64,000 bases of DNA, taken from Gordius sp. MW1. Its lineage: Eukaryota; Nematomorpha; Gordioida; Gordea; Gordiidae. This document shows, piece by piece, positions 24,491-35,540 of this stretch; the stretch's first letter is position 1; every line of letters begins with the position of its first letter. Where the stretch lies: contig OZ038526.1 in the NCBI GenBank assembly GCA_964036665.1, forward strand, positions 16,926,001 through 16,990,000, written 5' to 3'. Below the pieces are notes generated by a model, which worked only from the letters and a program-made list of their open reading frames with translations, ran no database searches and was not told the DNA's origin. Position numbers and translations under genes: made by a program.

Positions 24491-24567
24491 GTGCACTCGC
24501 TTAAAATAATAGAAATGCTATATAAAATGAATATTATAGTTTGTATAAATTGTTTTAATTATTTTAG

Positions 24568-24717
24568 TATCTATGCGCAAATTTTTAAAAAATCGAGGGT
24601 GAATCCAAATGGCTGCTCAATTTCAGCCACATTTTTTGTATCCAATGATTATACCGATTATTCAAGAGTCAATCAATTGTACCAATCAGGCCACGAAATT
24701 GCATCACATACGATCAG
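24568..24717 (+). CDS. CDA: chitin deacetylase, exon B (metal-binding motif 2)
   Basis: It continues the deacetylase after a 16.3-kb intron. The acceptor is 'ttaattattttag' (AG at 24,566-24,567) and the donor GTAACT is at 24,718. It encodes YAQIFKKSRVNPNGC, then ISATFFVSNDYTDYS and the start of motif 2, GHEIASHTI. The second histidine of the zinc site comes from the next exon (SHTI-SH). In at phase 2 and out at phase 2, both matching their partners. 'NPNGC.I.ATFFVS' and 'GHEIASHT' are hallmark strings of animal chitin deacetylases. Confidence 0.9.
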
Positions 24718-25575
24718 GTAACTTAATAAAAAGTTTTAAATGCTGCTTCTCAGACTAGGCAAATTCTATCGTGCATTATTTTCGGGATAAATGATTCTCA
24801 TTAACAATTTAAAATGCTTAGCTAAGATATTTTTGTTATAATATAAAAAATCCTCACGTTTCTTTGGACTTATTTTTTAACTAAGCAAATTGCGGGTTCG
24901 ACTCGGGCTTGGATTTTAACTCAATAATGTTTTTGTTAAAAGCGATCTTTCATAGGAACATGATGTTATAGGTAGGGTTAATATTATTCTATTTAATTTG
25001 ATAAAATTTGAAAACATTAAAGAAGTTAATATTATGCAATATATTATTTATTCAATAAATAACATCCAATTAAAAGCTGCAAAATAAACGTTTGTATACG
25101 GACTCAGGCTCAAACCATGGAAAAAATCAGAGGGCCGGGTCTATCATTTTATATTTTAATGGGTCCGGACCTTGCCCAGGGTTATATATTTGTAACAGGC
25201 GGCCCCTAAATTTGCATGCTTTTGTGAAAATCAAAGGTAAACAAAGTAGGGAAGATCTAAGATTTGGAATCTAATATTGGAATGGACTTAAAAGGTACGA
25301 GTTCATGTTAATTTTGAAAAAGAAATTACACAAACGTAGAACGGATTAATAAGTTTGACAATGTCTATGAAAATTTTTTAAATCATCATTCACCTCTCCC
25401 TACTGGTGTAAAATTAAGGTTCGGCCCCCCCCCCCTCAAAGGGAAAAATGCTAGCTACGCCACTGCTTGCCACAGTTAATTATAAACATAATATCTCTAA
25501 ATATATCATTTGTAAATTTGTAAGCTTTTTTATACATGCGTTTTATTATTCTTGTATTTGGTTGGGCTGATATAG
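24718..25575. other. deacetylase intron (858 bp)
   Basis: GT at 24,718 and AG at 25,574-25,575. It contains a C-run and 'gctagctacgccactg' (25,430-25,465), a dispersed MITE-type end. No other feature. Confidence 0.6.
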
Positions 25576-25721
25576 TCATAGAACTCCAGAATCTTTTTGG
25601 AACACTGCATCTTTTGACGAATGGAGGAAAGAAGTTGCAGGTCAGAGAGAGCTAATTCATAAATTAGGCAATGTTCCACGAACCGAAATTCATGGGATGA
25701 GGGCTCCATATTTACGAATGG
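25576..25721 (+). CDS. CDA: chitin deacetylase, exon C (motif 3)
   Basis: The acceptor is 'tgatatag' and the donor GTATAG is at 25,722. It encodes SHRTPESFWNTASFDEWRKE, then VAGQRELIHK and the substrate-groove motif GMRAPYLRMG. The E(V/I)AGQR segment and RAPYLR match family motif 3. The exon enters completing a serine codon and leaves one base of a glycine codon that exon D completes. Length is 146 bp with phase intact. Confidence 0.9.
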
Positions 25722-26670
25722 GTATAGCTGCTGTAATTATTATTGACTTAATAAAAAAACTTTGATAATAATTTACGGCATTTTTAAGAGGTGTTACAAT
25801 TTCATATATTTCAAGGTATATTCTGCAATTTTTAAAAAGCTAAAATTTTTATTTAATTTTTATATGCTACATTTTGTGATTATTGTCATATTTTTTATAC
25901 ACTTCTTCTATATAAAAATTTTCAAATAATAATGCTTTCTAAAATAAATGAAAAGATATTTTTTAAATAATGTGGAATATCAAAAATAATAAAATATGAT
26001 ATTTTTTAAAATTGAAATTATAATTTTGTTAACAATGTTAGAAAATTTGGGGCGAGGCGTCTGCTTTCCTTCTTTGCCTATAGTGATGTTAAAAGGTGCG
26101 CGTTAAACCCACACTGGTGAGAGCATAGACTAATAGACTGCTCCATCCCCTTTAAAAAGTGTTCCAAATTTTGGCATCCATTTTGAAAAGTGAATTGAAT
26201 GGTTAGGTTTATGCTTAATAAAATTTTTTTAAATATTCCCGAGGTTTCGGCTGTGCTCTATATATTTATTTTGATATAAAAATGTAAATCATTTTGAGGT
26301 TTATCAACTTGAGCTTTTGAAAATCAAAATATTGGTTTAAAAATTAGTAATTATTTAAAAAATAGAATTAACTTACTTGAAATTATTTTCTAACATGAAA
26401 TTTGGCCATATGGTTTGATGAGTTTTTAAAATCGCTATTATGATTAAAATGGTTTGTTTCATGTTATAAGATCAATGATTATTGACCAATACAATCCATC
26501 CTATACAAACTCTACGTCACTTTTCCAAATGGCTGTCGTTTTTTGCAACACTTTTAATGCGTGAACAAACAAGAGATGAGCAGTCTATTAGTCTTTGGGT
26601 GAGAGTAACAAGAACAAGTTATTCACTAACCATCATTAGATCAGGAGAAATGCTTCATTATTGCAAGGTC
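25722..26670. other. deacetylase intron, 5' part, nothing recognised
   Basis: AT-rich. The open frame at 26,482-26,778 overlaps the GC-rich repeat and has no recognisable domain. Confidence 0.45.
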
Positions 26671-26674
26671 CCTA

Positions 26675-26815
26675 TCAGAGACCAGATTACCCGACCCGGC
26701 CCGCTGCCCGAACGGGCACGGGCCGGGCCGGGCAACCTTAATTTTTTATTTTCGGGCGGGCCTGGGCGGGCACGATGATAGGATTCGGGCGATTCGGGCT
26801 TAATGATATTTTTTA
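26675..26815. repeat. GC-rich dispersed repeat (CCCGGCCCG type)
   Basis: Dense 'cccgacccggcccgctgccc' and 'gggccgggccgggc', with 'ttcgggcgggcctgggcggg' after. Same family as 4,290-5,175, 30,050 and 59,570. Confidence 0.55.
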
Positions 26816-26907
26816 GATAATGTATTATTTTGTTACTTTTTCATTTGACTGTATATGAAAATGCTAAAAGAGTTAGGAAACTTGATTTCGCCATCTGTCC
26901 CCAAGTT

Positions 26908-29008
26908 ATTAATTGCTATGCAATTTATGGGCGCACTTTCCATTTTGTTTGTCACGCTGTTCGTGTCACGCACCGAGTGTGCACCGAATGTCTTATTTTG
27001 TTTACTTTTAATTTTTGTTAACTTAACTAGTTTTTGGGTTCGAATCCCGGTGTTTTTTTTGACTCTTATGATTGTTCTTGTTACTACCATTGATAATAAG
27101 ACTTTTTGGCCGTCCGTTGGATGCTGACCGATGAAAAAAATAACCATTGGCCAAAACGTAAATCCAAGTTTTTTTTCTCGTTTTTTTTTGACTATTATGA
27201 TTGTTCCTGTTACTACCATTGCTATGACTTTTTGGTCCGCTGGCTGCTGACCGATGGAAAAAATGACCACTGGCCAAAATGTGAATCGAAATTATTTTTT
27301 TCGTTTTTTTGGTAACATTGACAATTACCCTATGCCCTTCCCTAGCAGAGCCTATGCCTTTACTGATATGGGTCCCTGTGCCCCCCCCCCTACTAAAGCC
27401 TATGCCTCTCTTGATGTGGGTTCGAATCCCGGAGAGGCCAAATTTTTTTTTATTTTTTTGTTTGAAATTAATATATTGTTCTTGTTAATACCATTGATAA
27501 TAAGACTTTTTGGCCGTCCGTTGGCTGCTGACCAATGGAAAAAAATGACCATTGGCCAAAATGTGAATCCAAGTTTATTTTTTTCGTTTTTTTTTGACTA
27601 TTATGATTGTTCTTGTTAGCGGAGCTATTGCATGTCGCTGCTCATTGTGACATTTTGTCATGCGCGGTCGTAACAGGCAATAGCGGAGCTATTGCATGTC
27701 GCTGCTTGTTACGTCGCAAGTCCATTATTATTATTCAATTAAATTTCATTATTCTCCATTATGTATATTTGTAACTTTTTATGTTTGTTATTAAGTTTTA
27801 TTAATTATATTGTCTGGGTTTCTAAATTTTTAATTGATTTTATAAGCCACCCAAGTAAGTTTTAATTGTTTTTATTATATTAATTGCTATGCAATAATTG
27901 CTTAATATTATTAATTGTTATGCACAAATCTGAATTTTATTATCCAATTCACCATCTACAGTAAACAAAAATAAGTTTTTAAATTCATATTGATTGCTAT
28001 TATTTTCATTTATTAATTTAGCTATCAATTTTAGTATTTTTCATCTGTAATAATCAGAAAGGCATATCATATATTTTTTCTGTTTACATATTAACAAAAA
28101 GGTAGTTTCTTAATTTTATTGCAATTACTATATACTATTATTAATTGTTATGCAGCTTATATTATAATATGCTTATTAATTTTGCTAGGTAATTTGGTTT
28201 TTGACGCTAAGATCATCCAATCAATAAACCCTTTCTACGCAAGTGACAAGACACATTTTGCACAGATGCAAAAAAAAACGAATACACGTTAAAATATAGT
28301 TCTGTCTTAATACGCACTGCACTGCATTTTATGGGTTTCAATTATGGCATTTGGTAACCTTGAGGTTTCTTAAACCTTTTGAGTGCAATGTCTTAAACCT
28401 TAACTAATTCAGTGAAATGAAGCATAGTTAAGCTAAATATTATTATAACAAATTTATTCGTTTTTTAAAAAATAAACAAATAAACGACATTTAAAAATCA
28501 TTTTTTTAGTAAAAAATACATTTAGACAAGCTATTTTGTTTTAAACAGATATTATATCAATGAAAAATTATTATAATTAAAAACATTAAATAAAACATAA
28601 ATTCAAAGACGTTTAATTTTTTGATTGCCTTAATAATATTTTAATGTTCACATTTTATTTTACAAAACAATCCCTTGTTACATAGCCAGCTTCTGCCAAA
28701 TTTAAAATACTATTCTTTTTCTTCTTCAATTTTTATCACACGCAAAACATACGTTATAAAACGGCGAGTAAAATTGAGGTTTTGAATTTAAATGAATTTT
28801 CATTTATTTTTTTTGGACAAAAAAGTAGATTTTGATGTTGTGTAACTAGCATGGGAGTAGCCAAGGGGAAACCCTAGCAATTATCCTACCTCCTATAGGC
28901 ATTCTCGCCCCTTTCGCGCCCATAAATTGCATAGCAAATATGCTACATTTATACGGAGTATAGATGAGTCGTCCCCCCTTCCCTTCTCCCCCTTCCCACG
29001 AGGGCCGT
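26908..29008 (+). mobile_element. HINE/DINE-like composite element, copy D
   Basis: The left end TTAATTGCTATGCAATTTAT is at 26,908. It is followed by 'gcaccgagtgtgcaccgaat', a B-box-like 'gggttcgaatcccgg' (27,028) and minisatellite units to about 27,615. The closing module is at 28,890-29,008 ('cgcgcccataaattgcatag', polypyrimidine, 'ccacgagggcc'). In between, 27,620-28,020 is shared in reverse with about 43,037-43,540, and 28,020-28,860 is AT-rich with nothing recognised, so the span may be two part copies. Confidence 0.5.
27622..27710 (+). repeat. duplicated 'gcggagctattgcatgtcgctgct' block
   Basis: A ~24-bp block occurs twice about 60 bp apart, at 27,619 and 27,682, separated by 'catgcgcggtcgtaacaggc'. 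Its reverse complement is at 43,520-43,560. Confidence 0.6.
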
Positions 29009-29125
29009 GTGGGGGCGTGGCGCCCTTCCCCGGGCGTCTGGGGACGGAGCCCCCCAGGAGATGGGGGCTTGGGTGCGTAGCCCTCAGCGGGGGTTTTGGG
29101 GCAGAGCCCCCAGCAGGGGGTTTAT
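29005..29125. repeat. GC-rich hairpin cluster
   Basis: Short palindromes such as CTGGGGACGGAGCCCCCCAG and 'gggggttttggggcagagcc', matching the cluster at 225-290. No coding signal. Confidence 0.55.
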
Positions 29126-30045
29126 TTTTCTATAATTTTTGCCCGAACCACTCTATTTCTATCAAGTCCCTATCCCTAGCTACGTTCATGGAAAGGATTG
29201 AAATATTTATATTTATGTAGCCCTTTCAATGTTCTTAATTCACATGTGCCGTCTATTTATGATACAAAAGCGTCATGCCCAAGAAACAATGTATGCAAGT
29301 GTTAAATTTCATTCTAATATCATTAATTTTTTTAACAAATTTTATTTGGTTTAACAAAGCTTCCCCAATTTGCCTTTATTATTCTTTTATCACTCGTTGC
29401 TATCGCTAAGCTATTACTTATTTTTACAATAATACCTTTCTTTTTTTGCTTTATATTAAAAAAATTTTCCATAAATTACATTTAAATTCTATTGATAAAT
29501 TATTGTTTTTGTTATAAAAAAAAGTAAGTTCTAAGAACACAGATTGACTAATTGAACTAATTTTATTAAGAAGTTTTTATAAGGTCGGGGCTTAAACGGG
29601 TTAAAGGGGAGTATAATTTTGTTTATTGTAAGATTATTTATAAAATATGTATACTTAGAACTTAATTAAAAATTGCTGCATAAATATTTTCATGGACATC
29701 AACTGCATTTAATTAATATTTTACTGTTATACGATTTGTAAACGTACATGTTTGTACCAAAAAGCATTAGCAATTAATATATTTAAATATTGTGACCTAG
29801 AGCGGTTTTGCCAGTGACATCAATATTAGATACTCTGGCCAAATAATTTAGAAATGCCAAATAATACGCTTTTTTGACCTATAAAAGGATTAAAATTAAA
29901 GATCAAAAGTTTCATTTGGAAAAATTATTCGACTTTTAAATAATAGAAGTTAGATGTCCGGGATAATAAAATATTGCTACATTTGTTTTATTCAATATGC
30001 TATTAATTTAATGCTATTGTTCAATAGTGGTGGAAAGAATTCGAG
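29126..30045. other. intronic AT-rich sequence, nothing recognised
   Basis: No gene, RNA or repeat assigned. Confidence 0.45.
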
Positions 30046-30049
30046 ATCG

Positions 30050-30215
30050 CAAAAGTTCGGGTTTACAGGCATATTTAATATTTCGGGCGGGAATTTCGGG
30101 CAGCTCTAATGTTTCGGGCGGGCCCGGGCGGACACATAGAAGGGTTCGGGGGGGGCGATGAGGTTAAAAAATTGAACCGGGCCGGGTCGGGCATAAAAAT
30201 CCAAACAAATTTGAC
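30050..30215. repeat. GC-rich dispersed repeat (TCGGGCGGG type)
   Basis: 'atttcgggcgggaatttcgg', 'cgggcgggcccgggcgg' and 'gggccgggtcgggcataaaa' mark another member of the family at 26,675 and 59,570. Confidence 0.5.
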
Positions 30216-30537
30216 CTCTGGTCCCTATATTTCACATGAAACTACCTTGGTATTTAACCTCAGGTGCCCCCTACTAAGTGTATTTTTAAATAGTTTTAAA
30301 TCGTGGGAGTCAAAAAATTTACGGTTGAGCAACCTAAAAAGCTTCAAATATGCTTGTCACAATAAGAAGCCCGTTTAATAAATACACTTCAAGCAGTCTA
30401 GCTTATGATGTTCACTCATTTTACTAAAGTGAGCTGTACCCAGCCTGCTTAACAACTAGCAAAATAATTATCACTCCTAAGCGATTTTCTATAACGGTCT
30501 AAAGTCGCAGTATTAAAATAATGTATTTATGGGGAGA

Positions 30538-30652
30538 GGGAACTGGAATGCGATATTTCTGGCTATTATAGCCCATCCTTCTCCCCTTTTTTACTTTTAT
30601 TTTCCCCCTGATAATGGGCTATAATAGCCAGAAATATCGCGTTCCATTTCCC
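30538..30652. repeat. long inverted repeat (39-bp arms)
   Basis: Left arm 30,538-30,576, right arm 30,614-30,652. They are complementary over 39 bp with two mismatches, around the shared string GCGATATTTCTGGCTATTAT. The loop is 37 nt and pyrimidine-rich. It could be a foldback MITE or the source of a stem-loop RNA. It lies in the deacetylase's last visible intron. Confidence 0.8.
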
Positions 30653-31224
30653 ACTACCGACGTTATCAATGTAAACCCACCGATTTTCTACAATGACATT
30701 CACATAAATTGATTGAAGATTCTCCATTATATCTATTGGTGAGAAGTTTTTATTAAACCCACAATGAGAGTTCCTTAGAAAGAAGATAATAGCACTGTTA
30801 GAATACCCCTTTTAATCTTTCCAGCCAACGCAATAGCTAAAGCCCTACATGAGTAGCACGTCGACTTGGCTTGGAAAACAAAACTATAATATATTCGAGA
30901 CCTAGTAGTACCAAATGTGCCAGCCAGATACGAGGCCTGAGCCCGGCTTGAAGCAAAGCCAATAAATTATATAACTTTTTAAAAAATTTATCCAAATATG
31001 TGTAAAGTTAATAATCTTGCTTTTGAAAACTAACCTCCCCTCCTATAAATAGTCACTTTTTGCTGAAATCGTAAAATTAAACCATGTTTCCATTATAAAC
31101 TTAAGGTGGATACGATTGGACATTTTTCACTGAAAGTGAGCTCATAAATTACATAGAAATTAAAATGCATAATTAAATATATATATATAAAGACCAAAAA
31201 TAAAAACGTAATCTAGCCTGGGGC

Positions 31225-31423
31225 TAGAGTTGTTAAATTACTAACTTGCTTCAAACTCCAGACGCGAGCACACTGAGTTGCCTAATATGCGCGTTAGCAC
31301 AATATGTGCTCGCTGTTCGGTGCACTAGGCAGAAAAGTAGCTTATAAAAATGCTCGAGGGCCGAGCAGAAATTCGAGCAGATGGTAGCTGGAGTTGAAGC
31401 AAGATAGCAATTTAACAACTCTA
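31225..31423. mobile_element. hAT-type MITE, copy 2 (199 bp)
   Basis: Same family as 16,360-16,562. The ends are TAGAGTTGTTAAATTACTAA and TAGCAATTTAACAACTCTA. The perfect 8-bp duplication CCTGGGGC is at 31,217-31,224 and 31,424-31,431. The inside shares 'gtgctcgctgttcggtgcac'. Confidence 0.87.
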
Positions 31424-31431
31424 CCTGGGGC

Positions 31432-32424
31432 CGGGGTCAAGTAAATTGAATGTAAGCAACGGCCAGCATTAATTTTATGGAATTGATTAGCTTGTTTCAG
31501 AATTCTCCGTTAAGGCAACAATTTAGACAAGATACAGAAAGAAATTATAAAGGTAATCAGGCGGGACACAAAAATAAAAACGGAATTTGGGCGGGTTGGA
31601 AAAAGCACACCAGGAATCAGTAGACAATCTTTATTCGGTAGCAAAAATTGTTTTTCAACATAAAAAGTTTCCAATAAATATAAACCGAAGGTGGACAGGA
31701 CGAGACAAGGTATTGTAAAAGATGCGAATTGTAACTTTAAAATAAAATTAAAATTTTTATTGTTTTAAACCAATTGTTTTAGCGCGTTTTAAAGTTTTTT
31801 TTGCGAATGTAATTTTTTATATCTTTTAATAAATTTATGTTTTCATCATTAAAAATTTCAATTAGTAAATTCTGATTATTTTCTTAACCCAATTATTAAT
31901 AGCAAATAATTAAATTATATATTTATATGGCCATATGTAAAATTTGCCTACAAGTTGCGATTTAAAAGAGATGCCTTCTCATGGCGGCCGATAAAAATGC
32001 AGAATGCCATTCTACTATAATGATTTGAGCCTAGTTCTACACAATAAAGGTTTAACAAGCCTATATTATTTGAGGGGCTGGAGCATATGAGAATATATCG
32101 ATTAATTACTTTTATGCCAAACTTTGTATAATAATAATTTTTTGTTAAAAATTATTTAAAAAGATATCTCAAAATTTTCTTTTATTTTTAGCTTAAAAAC
32201 GACATACAAAATTTAGTAAATTGCAAATTTCATATTTTATGAAATATACAAAACGTTGACTTACAAATTTAAGGCTAACAAATTTGAATATGTTTTTTGA
32301 TTGATCATTAACAGAGTTTTTTTAAGTTAATTTTCTTTATAGAAGAAAATTTCCTTCTTTGTTAATGGTGACTTATTTTTATTAAAGGATATATTTTTTG
32401 CAAATTATTTAATTTGTATTTAAG
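31432..32424. other. end of the deacetylase intron, nothing recognised
   Basis: AT-rich. The intron's acceptor 'tttgtatttaag' ends at 32,424. Confidence 0.5.
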
Positions 32425-33299
32425 GTGGAAATACAATGTTTGATATGGTAAAACAGGAAAACTTCACGTACGACTCTTCTTGGGTTCTTAAAGAAAACAT
32501 GCCACCATTTTTCCCCTTTACCTTAGATTATCCGCTAGAGTTGAAATGTTCAATCGACATATGCCCTAACAAATCTTATCCAGGAATTTGGGAAGTTCCT
32601 CTCTTGTATTTTCAAACCCCAATTCGTTCAAATAATGAAGAGAGAGATATGTTAATAAACACGCTAAATGGAATGCTAGTGACTAACAAAAGGAAAAAAC
32701 GTTTTGACATAGTTAATACACAACAAAGTCAGGGTGCAGATCAAATTGGTCATCTTACACATAAATTTAATGACGAAGAAGAAACTAGCATTTTAATCAA
32801 TGCGAATGATAATTATGAGGATACAAGGCAATTACTGCCCAAATTTGCTTATTGTGCTATGGTTGATGGTTGTCCATTACCCAGTACAGCCGAAGGCGTG
32901 TTTTTGGATATGAAATTAAATTTTGAGCGTCACTATTTTTCAAATAAAGCACCCTTACCACTATTTTTCCACTCATCGTATTTCCAATCTAAACATGCGG
33001 TGGTTGGATTTGGAAAGTTTCTCGATTACGTACTTTTACATGGGGATGTTTGGATCGTAACAATTTCCAAAATGTTGGAATGGATGAAACAAGGTGGTGT
33101 TCCGAAGACATTACTCAATAATTTTAAGCCGTTTGGTTGCGAAGAGATTAATATGCGTCAAAATTATACTTGCGCTAGACCAAGAGTATGTAAATATCAA
33201 ATAAAGCGGCCATCTTGGACTGAAGAAAAATATGTGAAACAATGCCCTAAAAGGTGCTCCAGAGCTTATCCTTCTATAAATTCTTTTTATAAAGTGTGA
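32425..33299 (+). CDS. CDA: chitin deacetylase, last exon (motifs 4-5 and C-terminus)
   Basis: It completes the enzyme. GNTMFDMVKQENFTYDSSW carries motif 4 (DxxW as DSSW). It continues with PNKSYPGIWEVPLLYFQ, CAMVDGC, NFERHYFSNKAPLPLFFHSS (motif 5 region, the histidine after LFF), GDVWIVTISKMLEW and a cysteine-rich tail, with stop TGA at 33,297-33,299. All family motifs seen across exons A-D look intact. The visible part is about 438 codons. Odd point: about 75 residues rich in D, E, N and K (about 32,620-32,850) separate WEVPL from CAMVDGC, where serpentine/vermiform-type enzymes, as I recall them, have under 20. CAMVDxC itself suggests that group. Confidence 0.92.
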
Positions 33300-33847
33300 A
33301 TTTAAAAACAACACATTTTAATAAAAGAATATTTTTAAGTAACTGTACCAATTTTTTATGCGTTAATATGTTATATTGATTTGTTATATATGCTGCTTTA
33401 TTTGTAAATGTTTCATTAACATTGCCTTATGATAATGGTTTACGGAATGGTCTGAATAAATTGCTGTTTATATCAACTATTTAATTCTTATTTTAAATAG
33501 CAAATACAAATATATATATAAGAAATGTGAAAGAGTCGGGGGGGCCTTTAAAAATGTTATAGATTTTTCAAGGTTAATTAATAAAGTTTAAATCCATTTA
33601 AACTCTTTTAAAACAAACTCATTTATCAACTTATAATTATTGCAATCTCTTTCCGTTTTACTAGCAGCTACTTTAAAAATATTAAACAATTTAAAAAAAG
33701 TGATGTAGAGCTTAAATTAAAATTATACGAAACAAAATGAATATTAAATATAGCACGAATTTTCATAGGAGGCCTGCTATATTAGAGAGGCTTGCACAGC
33801 CGGGCCAGGCACGGGCCAAATTTGGCTTTTCTGTGATATGAAATATT
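33300..33847. other. intergenic AT-rich sequence with a GC-rich repeat end
   Basis: No gene. 33,775-33,835 has 'gccgggccaggcacgggcc', a fragment of the GC-rich repeat family. Confidence 0.4.
33320..33325 (+). promoter_or_regulatory. polyadenylation signal AATAAA of the deacetylase gene
   Basis: A canonical hexamer 21 bases after the stop codon. The only other close candidates are AT-rich variants. Confidence 0.6.
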
Positions 33848-35264
33848 GAACAGGGTGACCCTCTAGGTCCACCTTGTTTTGTCTAGGGATCAAAAATTTA
33901 ACCGAATCTTTCTCAAAACAATGGTCGTTATCATTAAATGTCTGGTACCTAGACGATGCTACCTTATGCGGTCCTCCGGAAGAAATCTACAAGGCCATTC
34001 TTTTAATCCGAGATTATGAAGCCATCCTAAACCTAAAATTGAATATCACTAAATGCGAGATATATTAGGGCCCGGATACAGACATATTTCCCATTTTTAA
34101 GCCTTTTTTAAAAGTTGAAATGAAGAGTTTTACTCACTTAGACTCTCCAATAGGTGGGCAAATTGCCTTAATAGAGTTATTACATAGTCACTTATCAACT
34201 CTTTCCTCGAAGATGGAAATTCTCAATACCCTCCCAAAACATCACGCTTTTTATATCATCAAAAATTATTTTAATATATCAAAAATTCAACATTTCCGGT
34301 CATCATCAGCTTTTTTATTACCCGAGATTTTAAAAAGCTACGATAGCTTTATGAAAAACACGCTAAAAGCCATCCTTAATATCAAATTCAGCACTTCTTC
34401 GTGGCTCCAAGCCTCATTACCTACTAAAGATAGATGTCTGGTCCGCCAACGTCAACCCAGGGACCCCCTTCCCCATAACCTCAAGACAAAAGGATTGGGA
34501 TGCGGCCTCGTATCGCGCTCCGTTGATTACCTCTTATCGAGTTGCGACGCCCGCCAGCACTTCAACCTTAAATCTTTGGTTTTTGACGGATCGGGTCAGT
34601 GGCTAGAAGCTTATCCTAGTTCACTTTCTGGATTGATGTTGGAGGACCCAGAGCTAGCATACTCCATCGCCCTCAGACTAGGAATTCCCTATTCAAAGGA
34701 ATATTCCTGCCGCAACTGCTCCCAGAACATAGACATTTATGCAAGGCACCCCTTACACTGCCTTTTCAATAAATTTAAATACAATACATAAGGCACGAAA
34801 AGGTGAATAGCCTTATCCAAGCCGCTTTTAAAAAAGCCAATATCCCGTCCGTCTTAGAGCCGTCAGACCCTTCGTTGGAGGGAAGGATTCGACCAGACGG
34901 CTCTACCCTCATCCCTTGGCAAAATGGTCTACCCCTTAAATGGGATTTAACCTGCATAGACATTTTCGCCCCCTCTAACCAGAACTACAATGCCCTGACC
35001 CTCGCCGAACACCGCAAAACTGTAAAATACCAGGCCCTCCTACCCTCTAATATCTTTACCCCTATCGTTGCTTTGTGTTCTGGGACTTTTGGTCCTGCCG
35101 CCATCAAGCTCTTTAAAGATATCAGCCGTCGCTGCCCGCCCTCTAAATATTCCACAAATTTTTTACTTAAACAAAAAATTGGTATCTTTATCGCAAAGTA
35201 CAATTTTAAATCCCTAGCCGACAGCTGGCCACTTTTATTAGACGACACATGCGACGCTTTTTAA
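33848..35264 (+). pseudogene. LINE fragment: RT C-terminal half plus restriction-like endonuclease
   Basis: A 5'-truncated non-LTR retrotransposon. RT motifs are in order: EQGDPLGPP (about 33,848), WYLDDATLCG (catalytic YLDD, about 33,945) and DSPIGG thumb (about 34,140). A zinc motif C-x2-C-x9-H-x3-C follows (CRNCSQNIDIYARHPLHC, about 34,709). The last domain has RPDG (about 34,890), WD (34,940) and a following D, the pattern of the PD-(D/E)xK-like endonuclease at the C-terminus of R2/CRE/NeSL-type LINEs. The frame changes near 33,885 and near 34,790, and an in-frame stop sits near 34,068, so it is dead. A related fragment is at 52,890. Confidence 0.75.
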
Positions 35265-35540
35265 TTATATTTTTTTTTTATTTTTTTTTATACCCGCTCT
35301 TATATTTTTCGAATTTTTACACTTCGTTTTTATAATGTTCTTACGTCCAAATAAACAATATATACATTAAAAAAATTACTATAATGAAATCTTCTTGACT
35401 AACCTTGGTTTGATTTTACCCCCCACGGTTGAAAACCTTAAGCCTTTTTGTATTCCACTACTTGCCGATGAGAGTAATCTTTTGCATTACATTAAATTTA
35501 TGTGAAAGATATTAATTTGTAACGAGATTAAAGATAGTTT
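35265..35540. other. LINE 3' region / intergenic
   Basis: T-rich and AT-rich with no gene. Probably the LINE 3' untranslated end up to about 35,390, then short spacer before the next element. Confidence 0.4.
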
